DNA of 64,000 nt, from the NCBI GenBank assembly GCA_037176885.1, contig JAWWNJ010000083.1, positions 868,001-932,000 on the forward strand, in the 5' to 3' direction. The stretch is from Favolaschia claudopus. Taxonomy: Eukaryota > Basidiomycota > Agaricomycetes > Agaricales > Mycenaceae. The notes beneath the pieces are model-generated. The model ran no database searches, was not told the origin of the DNA, and saw only the letters and a list, made by a program, of their open reading frames with translations. The position numbers and the translations under genes were made by a program. Shown piece after piece: positions 33,130-44,402 of this stretch (positions are counted from its first letter, which is position 1; each line of letters starts with the position of its first letter).

Positions 33130-34798
33130 CTACGGTGAATTGAAAGTCACACGGGTCTCGGACAAATTCCAGACTCGATTGTCATTTTCCCATACACGAA
33201 GTGGAGCTCCCCAGTAGAGCGGCCTACAATACACCGTCAGCCAAAAGGTCTCCTAAACCCAAAAGCACGAAACCGAAGATGAACACGCACGGTCGATGCA
33301 AAGGATCGTAATCCTGCGCCATCTGCATCTCAAGCACCTGCTTCTTCATATCATCGGTCTCAATCCCATACTCTCTCACCATCTGCGCAACAATCGTCTC
33401 CGGCGTAATTCCCATCTTATCTTGCATACGGTCCAACGAAAAAAAGATGCACAGCGAATGCGCTATCACGGCGACTTGAAGAGGATCACCCGTCGTCATG
33501 GCCCCCTCGCGAAGCTCTCGGAATTTGAAGTGCGGGTACGTGTCGGGGCCGAAATCAAAGGTCTGGGGTTCATTGTTGACGCTCCAAAGGTAGTAGTCGA
33601 CAGTGGGGTTGAGGTTGAGCTGGGTGACCTGGTGGACAAGGGGGATGCTGCGCTTGAAGCCATCGACGGGTAGACCAATGTGAGGCCGGGAGGCGTGGCT
33701 GTGAACGGGATGGTCTACGACTTGGGAGACGGTGTCGAAGTCGAGAGATCTCCCGCATACTTCTCGGTGACCTCCCTCCCAGTCTGCTCGCTGGCAATCT
33801 CTTCGAGTAGATTGTCAGAAATCGAAGCACATGTTCCATGAGGGAAACCAAACGTACTGGGAGCAATAGCGAACCGGCCGCTCCATATTATCGAAACACG
33901 TTGGGCATCGAGAAAATCGCACAGAGGGGTCAGGAGCAGGTTTTACGCAGCCCAGGTACGAGCAGATGTCCGGGCGCTGGCGATGACGGGCCTTTATACC
34001 GGCTATATCTTCCTTCATGCGAGCCTTCGCCGCATCGTAGCCGAGAATGGCTACCATCTCCGGTGTGGGCTCAGAGGAAAATTTCGGCTTATGAATTGCT
34101 CTTTGTACAGTGAGAGCAGGAGGTTCTTCGCCAAAGAAAGATCGCATGGTGAAGTGGACAACATGGGCTGGAGCTCGGGTTAATTGGCGTTCGTGAACGA
34201 AGACGAGATTCTCACAGATCAGCTTTGCACGCAGAAGAACTATCTTTGCGAGAGCAATTTTCTCCTCCTCCGAGTTGTTGTTTTCTGTCTGCTTTGCAGC
34301 CCAGGTATCCCAGCTTTTGTTCGGGACGGATTTATATTCGCTCGGAATGAACGAAGCATCCTCCACCATCAGGGACTTGAGAAGATTGAGAAACACCTTC
34401 CCGTCCAGTTTCAAGCGGAGAAGCCGAATCTCGGGGCAGTAAGCGCGGGCGTCGTGCAAATTCCGCGCCTTGGAGCAAACGGCGCCCATCGCACCAAGTA
34501 TATGCTGTGCGCGGACGTCGGAACTCGCGCGCATCCATTTCCGCTCGAAATCATCACGAGAGAAGTGAGAGAGAGCCTCGTAGGTTAGATTGCGCTGGAC
34601 CGCACAGGTATTGCTGACCAGAAAAGGGTAATTCTTGAGGGAATTCTCTACGTCTTCCATATCTCGAAGTGCCTCATCGAAGCAGCGGGAAGGACCGTCA
34701 GGGAGAGAATACGGTCCGCTGAGTAGGCGTTCCCATTCTGCGTTCCATCGCACTGGATTGTTCAGCGCGTCTTGCGGTAGAGGGAGCAGGGTCGTCAT
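33130..34798 (-). CDS. MYND-type zinc-finger protein, gene 1
   Basis: Three exons: 34798-33858, 33800-33291, 33223-33130; 1545 nt, 514 residues, phases consistent. The N-terminal 300 residues form an alpha-helical domain conserved in gene 2. The MYND finger follows at about 285-330: CSYLGC, FSRCPTC, RYCSQ, then DCQRADWEGGHREVCG, giving the usual CxxC/CxxxC/HxxxC ligand set (the first pair is spaced wider than usual). The finger is split by intron 1. The C-terminal domain (about 350-510) contains IPLVHQVTQLNLNPTVDYY and a GAMTTGDPLQVA helix, ending LSETRVTFNSP. MYND fingers bind proline-rich partner proteins; a specific role is unknown. It is divergent from the ACC-deaminase pseudogene, with 268 bp between the start codons. 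Confidence 0.85.
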
Positions 34799-35000
34799 CG
34801 CCGCAAACAGGAGGACGTGTCACGCCGCGTTACCAGGGACGTCACACGGATTTGATCGCATCAATGCCGACGGTTGCGTAATCCGGGCCGGCTCATCCGA
34901 ACGTCGATCCCGACCCCCGACGCTCGTTCCACGACGGCGATGAGAGCATCCACCGGCGGCGACGGGGAACAATGAATATCCCGACAGCCTCCGCTTTGAG

Positions 35001-35010
35001 TATATAGATA
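35001..35010 (+). promoter_or_regulatory. TATA-like box upstream of the ACC-deaminase pseudogene
   Basis: TATATAGATA 57 bp before the ATG at 35067. The promoter seems intact although the coding region is not. Confidence 0.4.
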
Positions 35011-35066
35011 AGGCCTTCTTCCTCCCAATAACCAGGACCCTTGAAAGTTCAAAGTTCAATACCGAA

Positions 35067-36191
35067 ATGACCCCTGTCACCCCTCTCCCCGCGCCATTCT
35101 CCGAGATCCCTCGAGAGCCTCTGCTCTTTGGACCGTCCCCAATCCATCTTCTCAGCCGCATGACCGCCGACCTTGGTGGCAAGGTCAAAATCTGGGCAAA
35201 ACGGGAAGACTGCAACTCCGCCCTCGCGTTTGGCGGCAACAAGACCAGGAAACTTGAATACCTCCTCGCAGATGCTTTATCCCAATTCTGCGATACCCTC
35301 GTCTCTATCGGCGGCGTACAAAGCAATCATACGCGCCAGGTAGCAGCTGTAGCCGCCAAATACGGTCTCAAGGCAAATATTCTCAATTCCCTCTTCAAGT
35401 TTTTATCCTGCCAATAAACTAAACTTACGAGCACATTCAGGCCAAGCTCGTCCAGGAACACTGGGTCTCCTGGTCCGACCCCGTTTACTCCAAAGTCGGC
35501 AACCTCCAACTGTCCCGCCTCATGGGCGCCGAGCCGCGCCTCGACCCCTCCACGTTCGGCATCGAACACAAACCCACCGCCGCCTCCCTCACCGACGAAG
35601 TACTCGCCGCCGGCGGAAAACCCTACTACATCCCCGCTGGCGCGAGCGACCACCCACTCGGCGGGCTCGGATTCGCGCGCTGGGCATTCGAGGTGGCGAA
35701 CAGGAAAAACAACTTGACGTGTTTTTCGATACTGTCATCGTATGCGCTGTGACCGGCTCAACGCAAGCTGGTATGATCGCGGGGTTCAAGCTCTCGAAAA
35801 AATGGGCGGGAGGAAGCGGAAAGTCATCGGCATCGACGCCTCTGCGAAGCCCGCTGAGACGCGCGCGCAGGTGCTCAGAATAGCGCGTTTCACTGGGGTA
35901 AAAATCGGATTGTCGGAGGAGGATATCAACGACGATGATGTTATCCTGGACGAACGCTACCCACGCCGGGTGCTACGGGGATCCCCGACAAGCAAACGAT
36001 AGAAGCCATCAAGTACGCTGCGTCGATGGATGCGTTCATCACCGACCCCGTCTATGAGGGCAAGAGTCTGGCGGGGATGATAGACCTGATTCGACGTGGC
36101 GAGATTTCGAGCGGGAACGTCTTGTACGCGCCATCTCGGCGGGCAGCTGGCTCTGAACGCGTATTCAGACATGGAGTCTGTAGTCGGTTAG
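35067..36191 (+). pseudogene. 1-aminocyclopropane-1-carboxylate deaminase pseudogene
   Basis: Clear PLP-dependent ACC deaminase (ACC to 2-oxobutanoate plus ammonia; tryptophan-synthase-beta fold). Exon 1 (35067-35372) has the PLP lysine motif [12 protein letters not shown] and the [13 protein letters not shown] motif. The intron 35373-35440 would have a GC-AG boundary. Exon 2 carries AGGKPYYIPAGASDHPLGG and [11 protein letters not shown]. The frame then breaks repeatedly: near 35697 (one base missing), about 35797 (short A run), about 35963 (extra base), about 35980 (extra G) and about 36130 (extra base). The protein similarity carries on through all breaks ([32 protein letters not shown]) to LNAYSDMESVVG and a stop at 36191. 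Most breaks are single-base indels, several in short homopolymers, so sequencing error should be excluded, but no other gene in the window has such a series. Confidence 0.88.
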
Positions 36192-36277
36192 CGTTATGCA
36201 GAAACAAGGCGGGTATTCAAAGCAGCGATAAGAAACGTATTGTATGTCTATTGTAAAATCCACTTTCACTTTCATCA

Positions 36278-39200
36278 TCACATCGGCGGTGCAGGACCAT
36301 CCATCCCACCATTCAAGTCGCTCATCAGGTTCAAGTATATCCCCCAATCACCAACCCTTCGAAGTGTCGCATAGTCAGCACACATCAATCCCATTGAGCC
36401 AAGAAACACGTACTCGAAGCTCGCCGGCGTATTCGCCCACATCGCCATAACATCGCTCCCAATATTCATCCCATCCCCAGCCATTCCAACGCCACCACCA
36501 TCGACTGCACCTCCACCGTTCGGCATTCCAGGAAAATCAAAGCCAAAGCCAAACGGATACCCAACACCACCCCCAACGACACCACTTCCAACACCCGCGG
36601 CACCAGAAGTAAACAACGACTCCTCGCTAAACACACTACCCACACTCGCATCAAGCGAATGACCAGTTCCGTTCACCGGTCCTTCCGCGCCACCCCCAAC
36701 AACAAACTCCGGCCGCCCAAGAGGCGACGCCCCTTGAGTCGGGTACCAAGTACTCTTACTCGCCTACGGGCGGCGGCGACCTCGAATAAAACACCGGCAA
36801 CTTCCCTAGATCCGCTGTATACGTCGGCAGAGAGAACCCGTCGTCCGACGGAGGATAGTGCACGGGTTGAGGCGCCGAGGGTGGGGGAGGGTGTTCGGGT
36901 TCCTGCGATTCTTCCCGCGGGCGTTTGTTTTTGAGCTGCGTGGCAGGAAGCGGAAAAGAATGAGGGAGTGGGTACGCTGTTGTTGAGTCAGCGGCCGGGA
37001 GGGGAACTTCACCGATGGCGGCGAGGGCTTCGAGGAGATCGCTAGATTCCTACATCAGCAAGTGAAACATATTGGATGCAGCAGACGTACTAGAATATGC
37101 CAGCCGTCTGCCACCTACGAAGCACATGATAAGTTACTGTTCCTGGAGAAACGAAAAGAGAAACATGTACATCTTCTCACAATTCTTCATCGTGGCCATA
37201 CACATCTGCACCTCCGAAATCGCACTATTCAAATGCGGCGGTAACCCGGTGCGTTTTCCGCTCCAGATATTCAGTAGAAGAATCACGCCGCTCGTGAACA
37301 CGGAGTTCTGTTCATGCAAAAGAGCAACAGACGGAACAACGATTATTATACGAGAAGAGCGAAAGAATGGGAAAGAAAGCGAAGACGCACGATAATCACC
37401 GAGACCGGCACATCCCCCTTCCTCAACCGTGATATCTCAGCAACGTGGCTACACGACCTCGCAGCGTTCGTGCAGATCGCCAAAGAAGGCAAGGACTACA
37501 TCGAAAGAAAGATGAACAACTCGATTAATCTATTGACCGCAAAGAACGACACGCACCGTCGGCTCCCCCTTCCTAATCGTCGGTATAAACGGTCGATGTA
37601 TACTCATCTGCACATTATAATAGCTGCAATAAAGCAGCACAGACTGGTCGAAGAAGATGTCTTCCCGTTCTTGTTCCTTCGCTTGTTCCTCTGTCTGTGC
37701 AACAGGGGCACTTGACTAAAGAAGAGTAAAATCAAAGAGAGGATGCAAACATACTGGAGGAGAATCGGAGGAGGAATTGGTTGCAGCAGAAAATCGTTCC
37801 TGTCTCAAGTGCGCTGGGATCCCATCCAACCACCCATTCAACGCCGAATCGATCTCCGCGACGATATGTTCCTCCCACGCCGGGTCCCGGTACGCGAGCA
37901 AGCGTTTCGTTTTATTGAGTGAGTACTGCGTCAAGAACATCATCGATGAGTCTTATTTGATTGAAAGAAGAAAAAACGCGGAGACACCCACCAACATCTT
38001 CAACCCAAACGCCAACACATTATTCAGTCTCAAATAACAATTGAAAAACGTAATCAAGCTCGGCTTTCCCGGAGGCTGGACGAAAGCCTGACTCGGATCG
38101 TCCGCATTTTCGAAATACTCATCATCGCATTCGATAGGGAATTGGGCGTCCACGCTATAAATCCACAAAGAAAACAATGAGAAATGAGACTTGGCATGAG
38201 AGAACGAGGAAAGAACCCACTCCTCATACTGCGTAGCACAACTCCTCCCCAACGCCATACTAACCTGCCTATCATACGACACCAGCACCCAAAACGCCCT
38301 CTTCCAAAGCTCCGAATCCACACTCGGCGGCCCATCATTACTATGCCTATGTGCGCCGACGTCCTGTGCGATGCGCAGGCCGATACCAATGAGCGACCAC
38401 GCCGCAGCGGGGGTGGAGTTTTCCAGGAATGCCACCGCGAGCTGGAAGGAAGCAAAATCGATGAATGAATCAATCACTGTCTCAAAAAAAAGAAAGAAAA
38501 TGAGAGCGGAGAGACGCACACAATAATACTGCAGCAAATAAATCCCAGGCGTCTCGAAGATATGATCCAGCCCAAACGGCACCTGGTCGAAAAACTCCCA
38601 TCCCCTCCTCAGCGACTCTTCCTTCTCATCCCGATTCAGCCTCGGGTCGTCGGAGAACCGCGCGCCGATGGCGCATACCAGCAGAACGACTGCGCCGAAT
38701 GCGCTATCGCGCAGGTGCAGGCCCGAGGCGAGGGCGCGCTCAAAGGTGGGACGGTGGAGGACGGGGAAGTATATATTTTTGTGCGTAAAGTAGCAGGAGG
38801 TGAGGTCCGCGAGGAGGTCCGGAGGTGGGAACGTCGGTGGGGTGTCGGGAGCCGCTGGGGGGATGCGGTCGTGGAACTGCCGTCAATATCGATATCAGTA
38901 TACACAATACCAAGGAGCTCGAGGAAACGCCTACAAACACTCACAGGATTATACGTCCAATAATGCATCCTCCTCCCATTCCACGGCATATCCCTTTCCT
39001 CATACCCCTCCCTCATCTGCACCGCCGCCTTCACCAGCATCGCCTCGCTGCTCTTCCCCTGGAAGCGATTCCTCACCTGATTCAGCGTGAGGTGCCCCAT
39101 CTCCTCGACGAGCTCGACGTGCGCGAGGTCGTCCCCGTGCGGCGCGGGCGCGGCGGTGTTCATGGAGCGTATGTTGAGCGCGGCGAGCATGACGCTGGGG

Positions 39201-39842
39201 GAGGTGCTGCCGGAGGCGGTGGAGACGACGAGGTCGCTTTGGGTGCTTTGGTGCATGGCGTTTGCGCTGTTGAGTGACTTGTTTTGGAGGACGGGGGATT
39301 TGGGGCTCCAGCGGGAGCTGCTACTAGTACCCGGGCTAGAGGAGGATTCGGCAGAGTTGGATGAATCTCTTTGCGATACCTATACCCGCGTCGATATCGT
39401 CAATGGGAAATCCTACTTTCTAGCGACACACCTTCCTCAGCAACTGCTCAGTCAACTCCAACCTTGCCTCCAAAGCCTCGACATAGCTGAAAGCACCACA
39501 TATTGAGACTATAGAAGCGCAGAATAAACGGACTAACCTCCGGCGCTTCGCTAACGCCCCGGCAAACGTACACGCCACCCCGCTCTCCACACAGTTCGTG
39601 CATTTCTTCTCCGCCCTGCGTAGCCCGTCGCCTGAGAGAAATCGGAACTCAATGCCACCATACGGAATATGGAGGCAGCCTTACATGCTCCTAACAAGAG
39701 AATTTACTATTAGCAAAGTAAACCTTGAGATTTTGGGATACGGACGCTTTTTGCGGCGACACGCATCGCACGCTCGCTGAACGCGTCGCTTTTTGGTGGG
39801 ATTCGCGTTCAGATCTCCTGGTCGTTCGTCGTCGTCAGACAT
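36278..39842 (-). CDS. Zn2Cys6 transcription factor with fungal-specific TF domain
   Basis: Starts at 39842 (MSDDDERPGD). A basic PTKKRRV stretch precedes the binuclear cluster: C-x2-C-x6-C-x9-C-x2-C-x6-C (residues about 25-55). The cluster is assembled from three exons: 39842-39746, a 6-nt micro-exon 39690-39685, and 39631-39538. A coiled-coil linker follows (SYVEALEARLELTEQLLRK). The next exon has HVELVEEMGHLTLN and RFQGKSSEAMLVKAA. Then comes the fungal-specific TF domain (LHRPTFERAL, VPFGLDHIFETPGIYLLQYY, AAWSLIGIGLRIAQDVGAHR, FWVLVSYDRQVSMALGR). The C-terminus is glycine/proline-rich and ends FEYVFLGSM then DLNGGMDGPAPPM at 36278. It is a nuclear DNA-binding regulator; its targets are unknown. 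I did not fix every 3' intron border (36700-38000). The first intron donor (GTCCGT) is weak but gives a perfect cluster. Confidence 0.82.
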
Positions 39843-40159
39843 GGCGAGGAAAGGGCTGCGGCAAATGTCATTGTCATCGTGATTTCCGGATCGCCGAGGG
39901 CATATCGGCCGAAAGGTCCGAGCTCAGCTGTCTTGCTAGCCAAAGTCAATCGCATCGCAGCATGAAAGTCAGATTCCAGATCGATTTTGATATGTACGGA
40001 GACGATGCAATATACTGAAAATGCAGAGGATATGTAGAAACGTCCATATGTATATGTAGTACCATCGAAAACAGTATGAGTGAAGAGAAGAGACATGTGC
40101 GAGAGAGAGAGCGTAGTAAGACGACGGGAGGAGACGTAGTACGACGAAGAAGGTGTGGC

Positions 40160-40371
40160 CGGGATGCGGGATTCCCGACGTATCTCGAAAGCAGAGGGAC
40201 AGTAGGGCGTAGACCGACGAAGACAAGGGCAGAGGCATAACGGGGAGACGCAGTGCGAAAGATACGACGACGGGATGCGGGATGAGTGCATCTCGAAAGC
40301 AGAGAACGGAGGAAGGACGGAGGAGTAAGAGCAGGATAGGGCGCACACCGCAGAGCGGAGGCATAACGGCC
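40160..40371. repeat. Two imperfect tandem units downstream of SEC2-like gene
   Basis: The words CGGGATGCGGGAT, ATCTCGAAAGCAGAG, TAGGGCG and GAGGCATAACGG occur in this order twice, at 40160-40243 and 40271-40371 (period about 110 bp). Confidence 0.7.
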
Positions 40372-40513
40372 TCCTTACCCTTATCCTGGCGTACGTCGAG
40401 TCGCGGCGGTCTCAGTCCCCAGTCCTCACCCCAGCCCCGCCCCCCCCGCCCCGCCCTCACCCCTCCCTTCCCCTCACCATCTCCCTTCTCCTTCACCTTA
40501 TCCCCAGGCAGAC

Positions 40514-42180
40514 TCACACCCCCGCCCCCGCCCAAGGCCCCCCCGCCGCAGGCGCCACAGCCGTAGGCGGCGGCGACAGCCCCGGCGAGCTCGAGCGAGA
40601 ATTCACCGTCTCCTTCTCCACGACATCCAACCTTGGTGGGTTCGTTGTCGTGGCCGGAGCCGCCGTCCCCCACGCTGATGACGCCGCCGCTGCTTCTTCT
40701 TCTACTTCTGTCGCTGGTAAATCCACGAGCGCCCCCCTCCTCGGCGTCGGCCGTGCGTCGTCGTCCGTGTCGTCCCCGTCCGAGCAAAGCCCGAGGCCAA
40801 GGCCCGTGGGGGCGAACGTTATCGGCTCTTCATCTTCTTGTCCCTCCTCATGCTTCTCCACCCCCTCTTGCTTCGTGGAGGGTGGGGGCGCGCGCGCGGG
40901 AATGTGCGGTGAAGATGTCGACGAGGGTGGGGGAATATGCGGGGAGGATAACGGCGACTCCTCAGGCGACCTGACCGGACTCTTCGTCCCCACCTGCGAA
41001 CTCGACCTACTCCTTGTCAACCTATGCTCCCTCTCCTCTTCTCTTCCCCCCTCAGCAAGATCCAAACTCGACTGCGACGAATGCATCCCCATCCTCGACG
41101 CACTCCTCAACTCCACATTCTCCCCCTCCACAACCCTCAACGCCCTCCTCAACGCCTCCCTCTCCTCCCTCGCCTCCCGCAACTCCTCCCCCTCCTCCAC
41201 CAACACCCTCCGCGCCCTAACCACCTCCGCCTCAAACGCCCTCAACCTTACCACCTCCCCTTCCGCCTCCGCCCTCCTCTTCCTCTCACTCGCCACCATC
41301 TTATTCGCCTCCTCGAACAGCGCCTGGCTGAGACTCTCCAGCTCCGCCTCCAGCGCGACTTTCTCCCTAGCCGCAGACGCCGCCAAAGCCCTAGCTTGAT
41401 CCGCCGCCTTGCGCTCCCGAATCGCAAGCTGCCTCTCCCGCTCCGCGTCTTGGCGCGCCTTATCCGCCGCCGCGCGCGCAGCGCTCAACGCCGCTTGATC
41501 GTCTAGATCATGCCCTCCCGTATGCAGCGACGGCAGGCTCGGGGACGTGAAATGCTGCGTCGGTGTCGTGGGTCTTGTCCCGTTGAAGAACGTTTTGAAG
41601 AAGCTCGAGTTGGTAGAAGAGGAGGAGCCGTCCGTGGGGGAGTCGTTACTCGCGGGACTGTGCTGCTGCTGCTCGAGCGAGACGCGGCGTTCGGCGTTGG
41701 TGCCTGTACCATTAGAGCGCCGCCACCCGACTGACGCGCGGCCGTTGCCCGACTTGAGCGCCTCCTCGAGCATCTCGTTGTTGGCGATGACGAGCTGGAG
41801 GTTTGATTTTGCGACGTTCAGTTGCAGTTCGAGCTCGGCTTTGCTTTTGTAGGCTTCGCTTAGGAGCGAGGACTGCGTTTCGTCAGAAAGAAAATTTGGT
41901 ATCAATATCAATTCCCGCATTTTAAAAACGAAGGAAGAGAAAGCGGACCCACCAACTCCGTCACCCGATTGATCACCATATTCAATGCGGACCTTAAATC
42001 CTCTTCCTGGCCGTGTGAGCTCACCCGCCGCGCATCGTGCAGCTCCTGCTCGATGGTGAGGAAGATGGGGTTCGAGGGCGTCTTGGCGGCTTGCTGCGTC
42101 GCGTTGAGGCTGTCGGTGCGCCGAGGGACGCCGCTGCCGCTGCCTGGACCGTTTTGGAGTACGGAGGGGAAGTGTAGCAT
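40514..42180 (-). CDS. SEC2: SEC2-type Rab guanine nucleotide exchange factor
   Basis: Two exons (42180-41953, 41872-40514), 528 residues. The Sec2 GEF coiled coil is at about residues 180-270, with the family signature LESLSQALFEEANKMVASER followed by RKRRAEAE. An earlier coiled part (SLLSEAYKSKAELELQLN) begins exon 2. The C-terminal third is serine/proline-rich and low complexity (SSPHIPPPSSTSSPHIP). By family, Sec2 activates the Rab GTPase Sec4 on post-Golgi secretory vesicles. The end is less certain: a GTGAGT donor immediately after GPWAGAG could extend the protein into another exon (an open frame continues to about 39970). The gene symbol follows the family; the locus name in this species is unknown. 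Confidence 0.8.
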
Positions 42181-42790
42181 GCGTGTCGTCGTCAGCGGCT
42201 AGAATGACGAGGTGGGTGGCGCGATGCAAGGCAAATTTTACTGGAGGTGATGCGGGCTCGTTGATAGAGTGAAACGGCGAGCAGAAGACGAGAGTTGATG
42301 TGTAGAGAGTCCGAGAGCAGCAGCAGAAGCAGTCGTCGGTGTCGTTGTCGTCAGCGCCGCCGGTGTCGTCGTCGCCGTGTGGAACGTGCTTGAGGCGCGT
42401 CACAGATGTGACGGCGTGACCAGCTTTGTTTCATACCGCCATCATCCCCAAAGAAAACTAGACCCTTGGCGCTGGAGTTTCGCTTCGAAGAAAATTGGCG
42501 ATGTCGGTCGCCCTTCGGATGGAGGCTTTGTTCTCTTCCTCAGATCGTTTCCCCCAATTCCTCGCCCAGAGATTCCTCCACCAACTTCCAAGTTAGGGCT
42601 CGCTCGGTTCCAACTCGAAGATTCTTCAATTATCCATGGACTATAACCACTGCGCGGCGAAAAACTACGAACGCCATCGTACAGTCTTTAAATTGATAAT
42701 TCAGGCCTCTCTTTCGCCTCAAATCAATACCCCATCGCACTCCAAGCAAGATTCATCTTCACTCAAAGAAAACCATCTTGCTTTTCGCCG

Positions 42791-43345
42791 TAACTGGTTC
42801 TGGGGACGATGACCCTCATATACTCTCCTGGATGTTGCCTTTTCATTGCCATCTCATCTGATACGACCATCAATCTTCGTTTTGCTCTCCATCTGGCAGC
42901 TCGCAGCGACTTTATGATTGTCCGGCGTAAATTCTGCTTCAAACGCATATTCAATACCTCTGGCCACAATTTTCCCGCTTCGTCTCTACCATCTCACTCC
43001 CCAGCGCATACCCTACCCGACTCTCCAACCATTCCTTCAAGTTTCAATGGCCGTCTAACCATTTCTGACTGGTTCTGGGCGACGATGGCCCTCATATACT
43101 CTTCTGGATGGTCGGTTGGCTGTGAGCTCTTTAATTCTTAACCCTCAGATGTTTTGCTCGATCTCGCTTCAACTCCATGGTCCCCCGGCGTAAATTCCGC
43201 TTGTGATTCAACAGCATATTCAATAACTCTGACTCCCATCTCTTGTCTTGAAAACCCGTCCCTACTTCCAGCACGCCAATCCACTTTGCACTTACCCTAC
43301 CCGACTCTTCAACCACTTCTTTTCCAGCGTCGTAGCACAGCTGGG
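42791..43345. repeat. Two-copy tandem duplication of about 278 bp
   Basis: CTGGTTCTGG.GACGATG.CCCTCATATACTC recurs about 278 bp apart (from 42796 and from 43074). The downstream words CGGCGTAAATTC, GCATATTCAATA and CCCTACCCGACTCT also recur in order. Divergence of the units is considerable. Confidence 0.75.
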
Positions 43346-44259
43346 AGTGCGCCGGTCTCATATACACAACTTGTGGACAGTGAGCAATCCGGAGGTCGCT
43401 TGATCGAAACAAGCCGGTGCTAACATGAATGCTTTTTGCATCCCCCGCGCTTGCGGGCGAGGGCACTCCAGTGACTCGCCTTCATTCGAGTCATTGACGA
43501 GCGAGTGTTTACGTGTGTTTGGAGGACGGGTGGGAGCGCGTCGAGTCACGTGTCTAGTTATGTATCTCTCCCTTTCTTCTGTTTCCACTGCGGAAAAGGC
43601 CTACTCAGCTACTACGACATTGCTCCCTGGCAGTTCTTTCCCTCCTCTGGCGATTTTCGAAAAATCAATATTTTGGCATCAAAGTTCGGCGCTCATCTCA
43701 GATCTTCCCGATGATGATCCCTTCCCACTCTCCGAATGCCACCGCGATACGACAGATCCCCCCCTTCTCCCGCTGCCAGTGGCCCCATCGGTTGTCGATA
43801 CGCCTCCCTCTTCAATCGGAATCCTGTGGCCCAGGGCTGAGAAGCACTGCGTTCCTAGACCAACCCAATCTACTCACAAACAGGATTAAATTCAAGATCG
43901 GGTGTTGCTGGCATGCCTACAAGTGCTCGGTATGCCTTATAACCTTCCTTCTTCGTAGCACCAAAGCTCACTGATGCTTTGTTCATCTCTCAGGCCCTCT
44001 GTCTCCGAACTATCGCAATTGCATGATCTTTCCCCTGAATCGCCTGCCCATCCAATAGAGACTCCACGACTCTTCAGACTGCTCTCAGAAGTTACGAAGG
44101 GGATATGCGGTGCACAGTCGTACTTCCCAATCTCCACGTACGCCGCCGTTTCCTCCCGCCATACATACGAAGATTGATGCTGGGAAAATCCAAGCTTGAA
44201 AGAATCATGATGACCATCTGTTACAGTGCACCCGCAACCGGGTGCATTTGGAAGTAGGG

Positions 44260-44269
44260 TATATATAAG
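44260..44269 (+). promoter_or_regulatory. TATA box of DUF6534 gene 2
   Basis: TATATATAAG about 135 bp upstream of the ATG at 44403. Confidence 0.45.
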
Positions 44270-44402
44270 CAAGCAACTGTGCTTTACCTGATCTCGGGAT
44301 CCCTGTGCAGTGTGCTACGAGCGTCGAGCGCAACTCTGCTTCCTGCGCGATCAGCTTCGATCGTTTCTTCCTTCGGTCGATTTTTCGACTCTCGACATTC
44401 CC

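Larger units (their letters stand above)
42181..44402. other. 2.2-kb intergenic region between SEC2 and DUF6534 gene 2
   Basis: SEC2 promoter side, a tandem duplication at 42791-43345, and DUF6534 gene 2 promoter with a TATATATAAG box at 44260-44269. Plus-strand open frames around 43425-43974 have no recognisable domain; I do not call them genes. Confidence 0.4.

Noticed and set aside
39969..40787. Minus-strand 272-codon frame overlapping the SEC2 C-terminus
   Set aside because: It is low complexity and partly made of the 110-bp tandem units. Part of it could be an alternative last exon of SEC2, which is noted there.
41024..41506. Plus-strand frames of 100-250 codons over 40650-41510
   Set aside because: They are antisense to the low-complexity SEC2 coding region and have only arginine/proline/serine-rich content.
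43425..43974. Possible plus-strand gene of about 150 codons
   Set aside because: No domain, adjoining a tandem repeat, and no exon continuation that keeps a frame.
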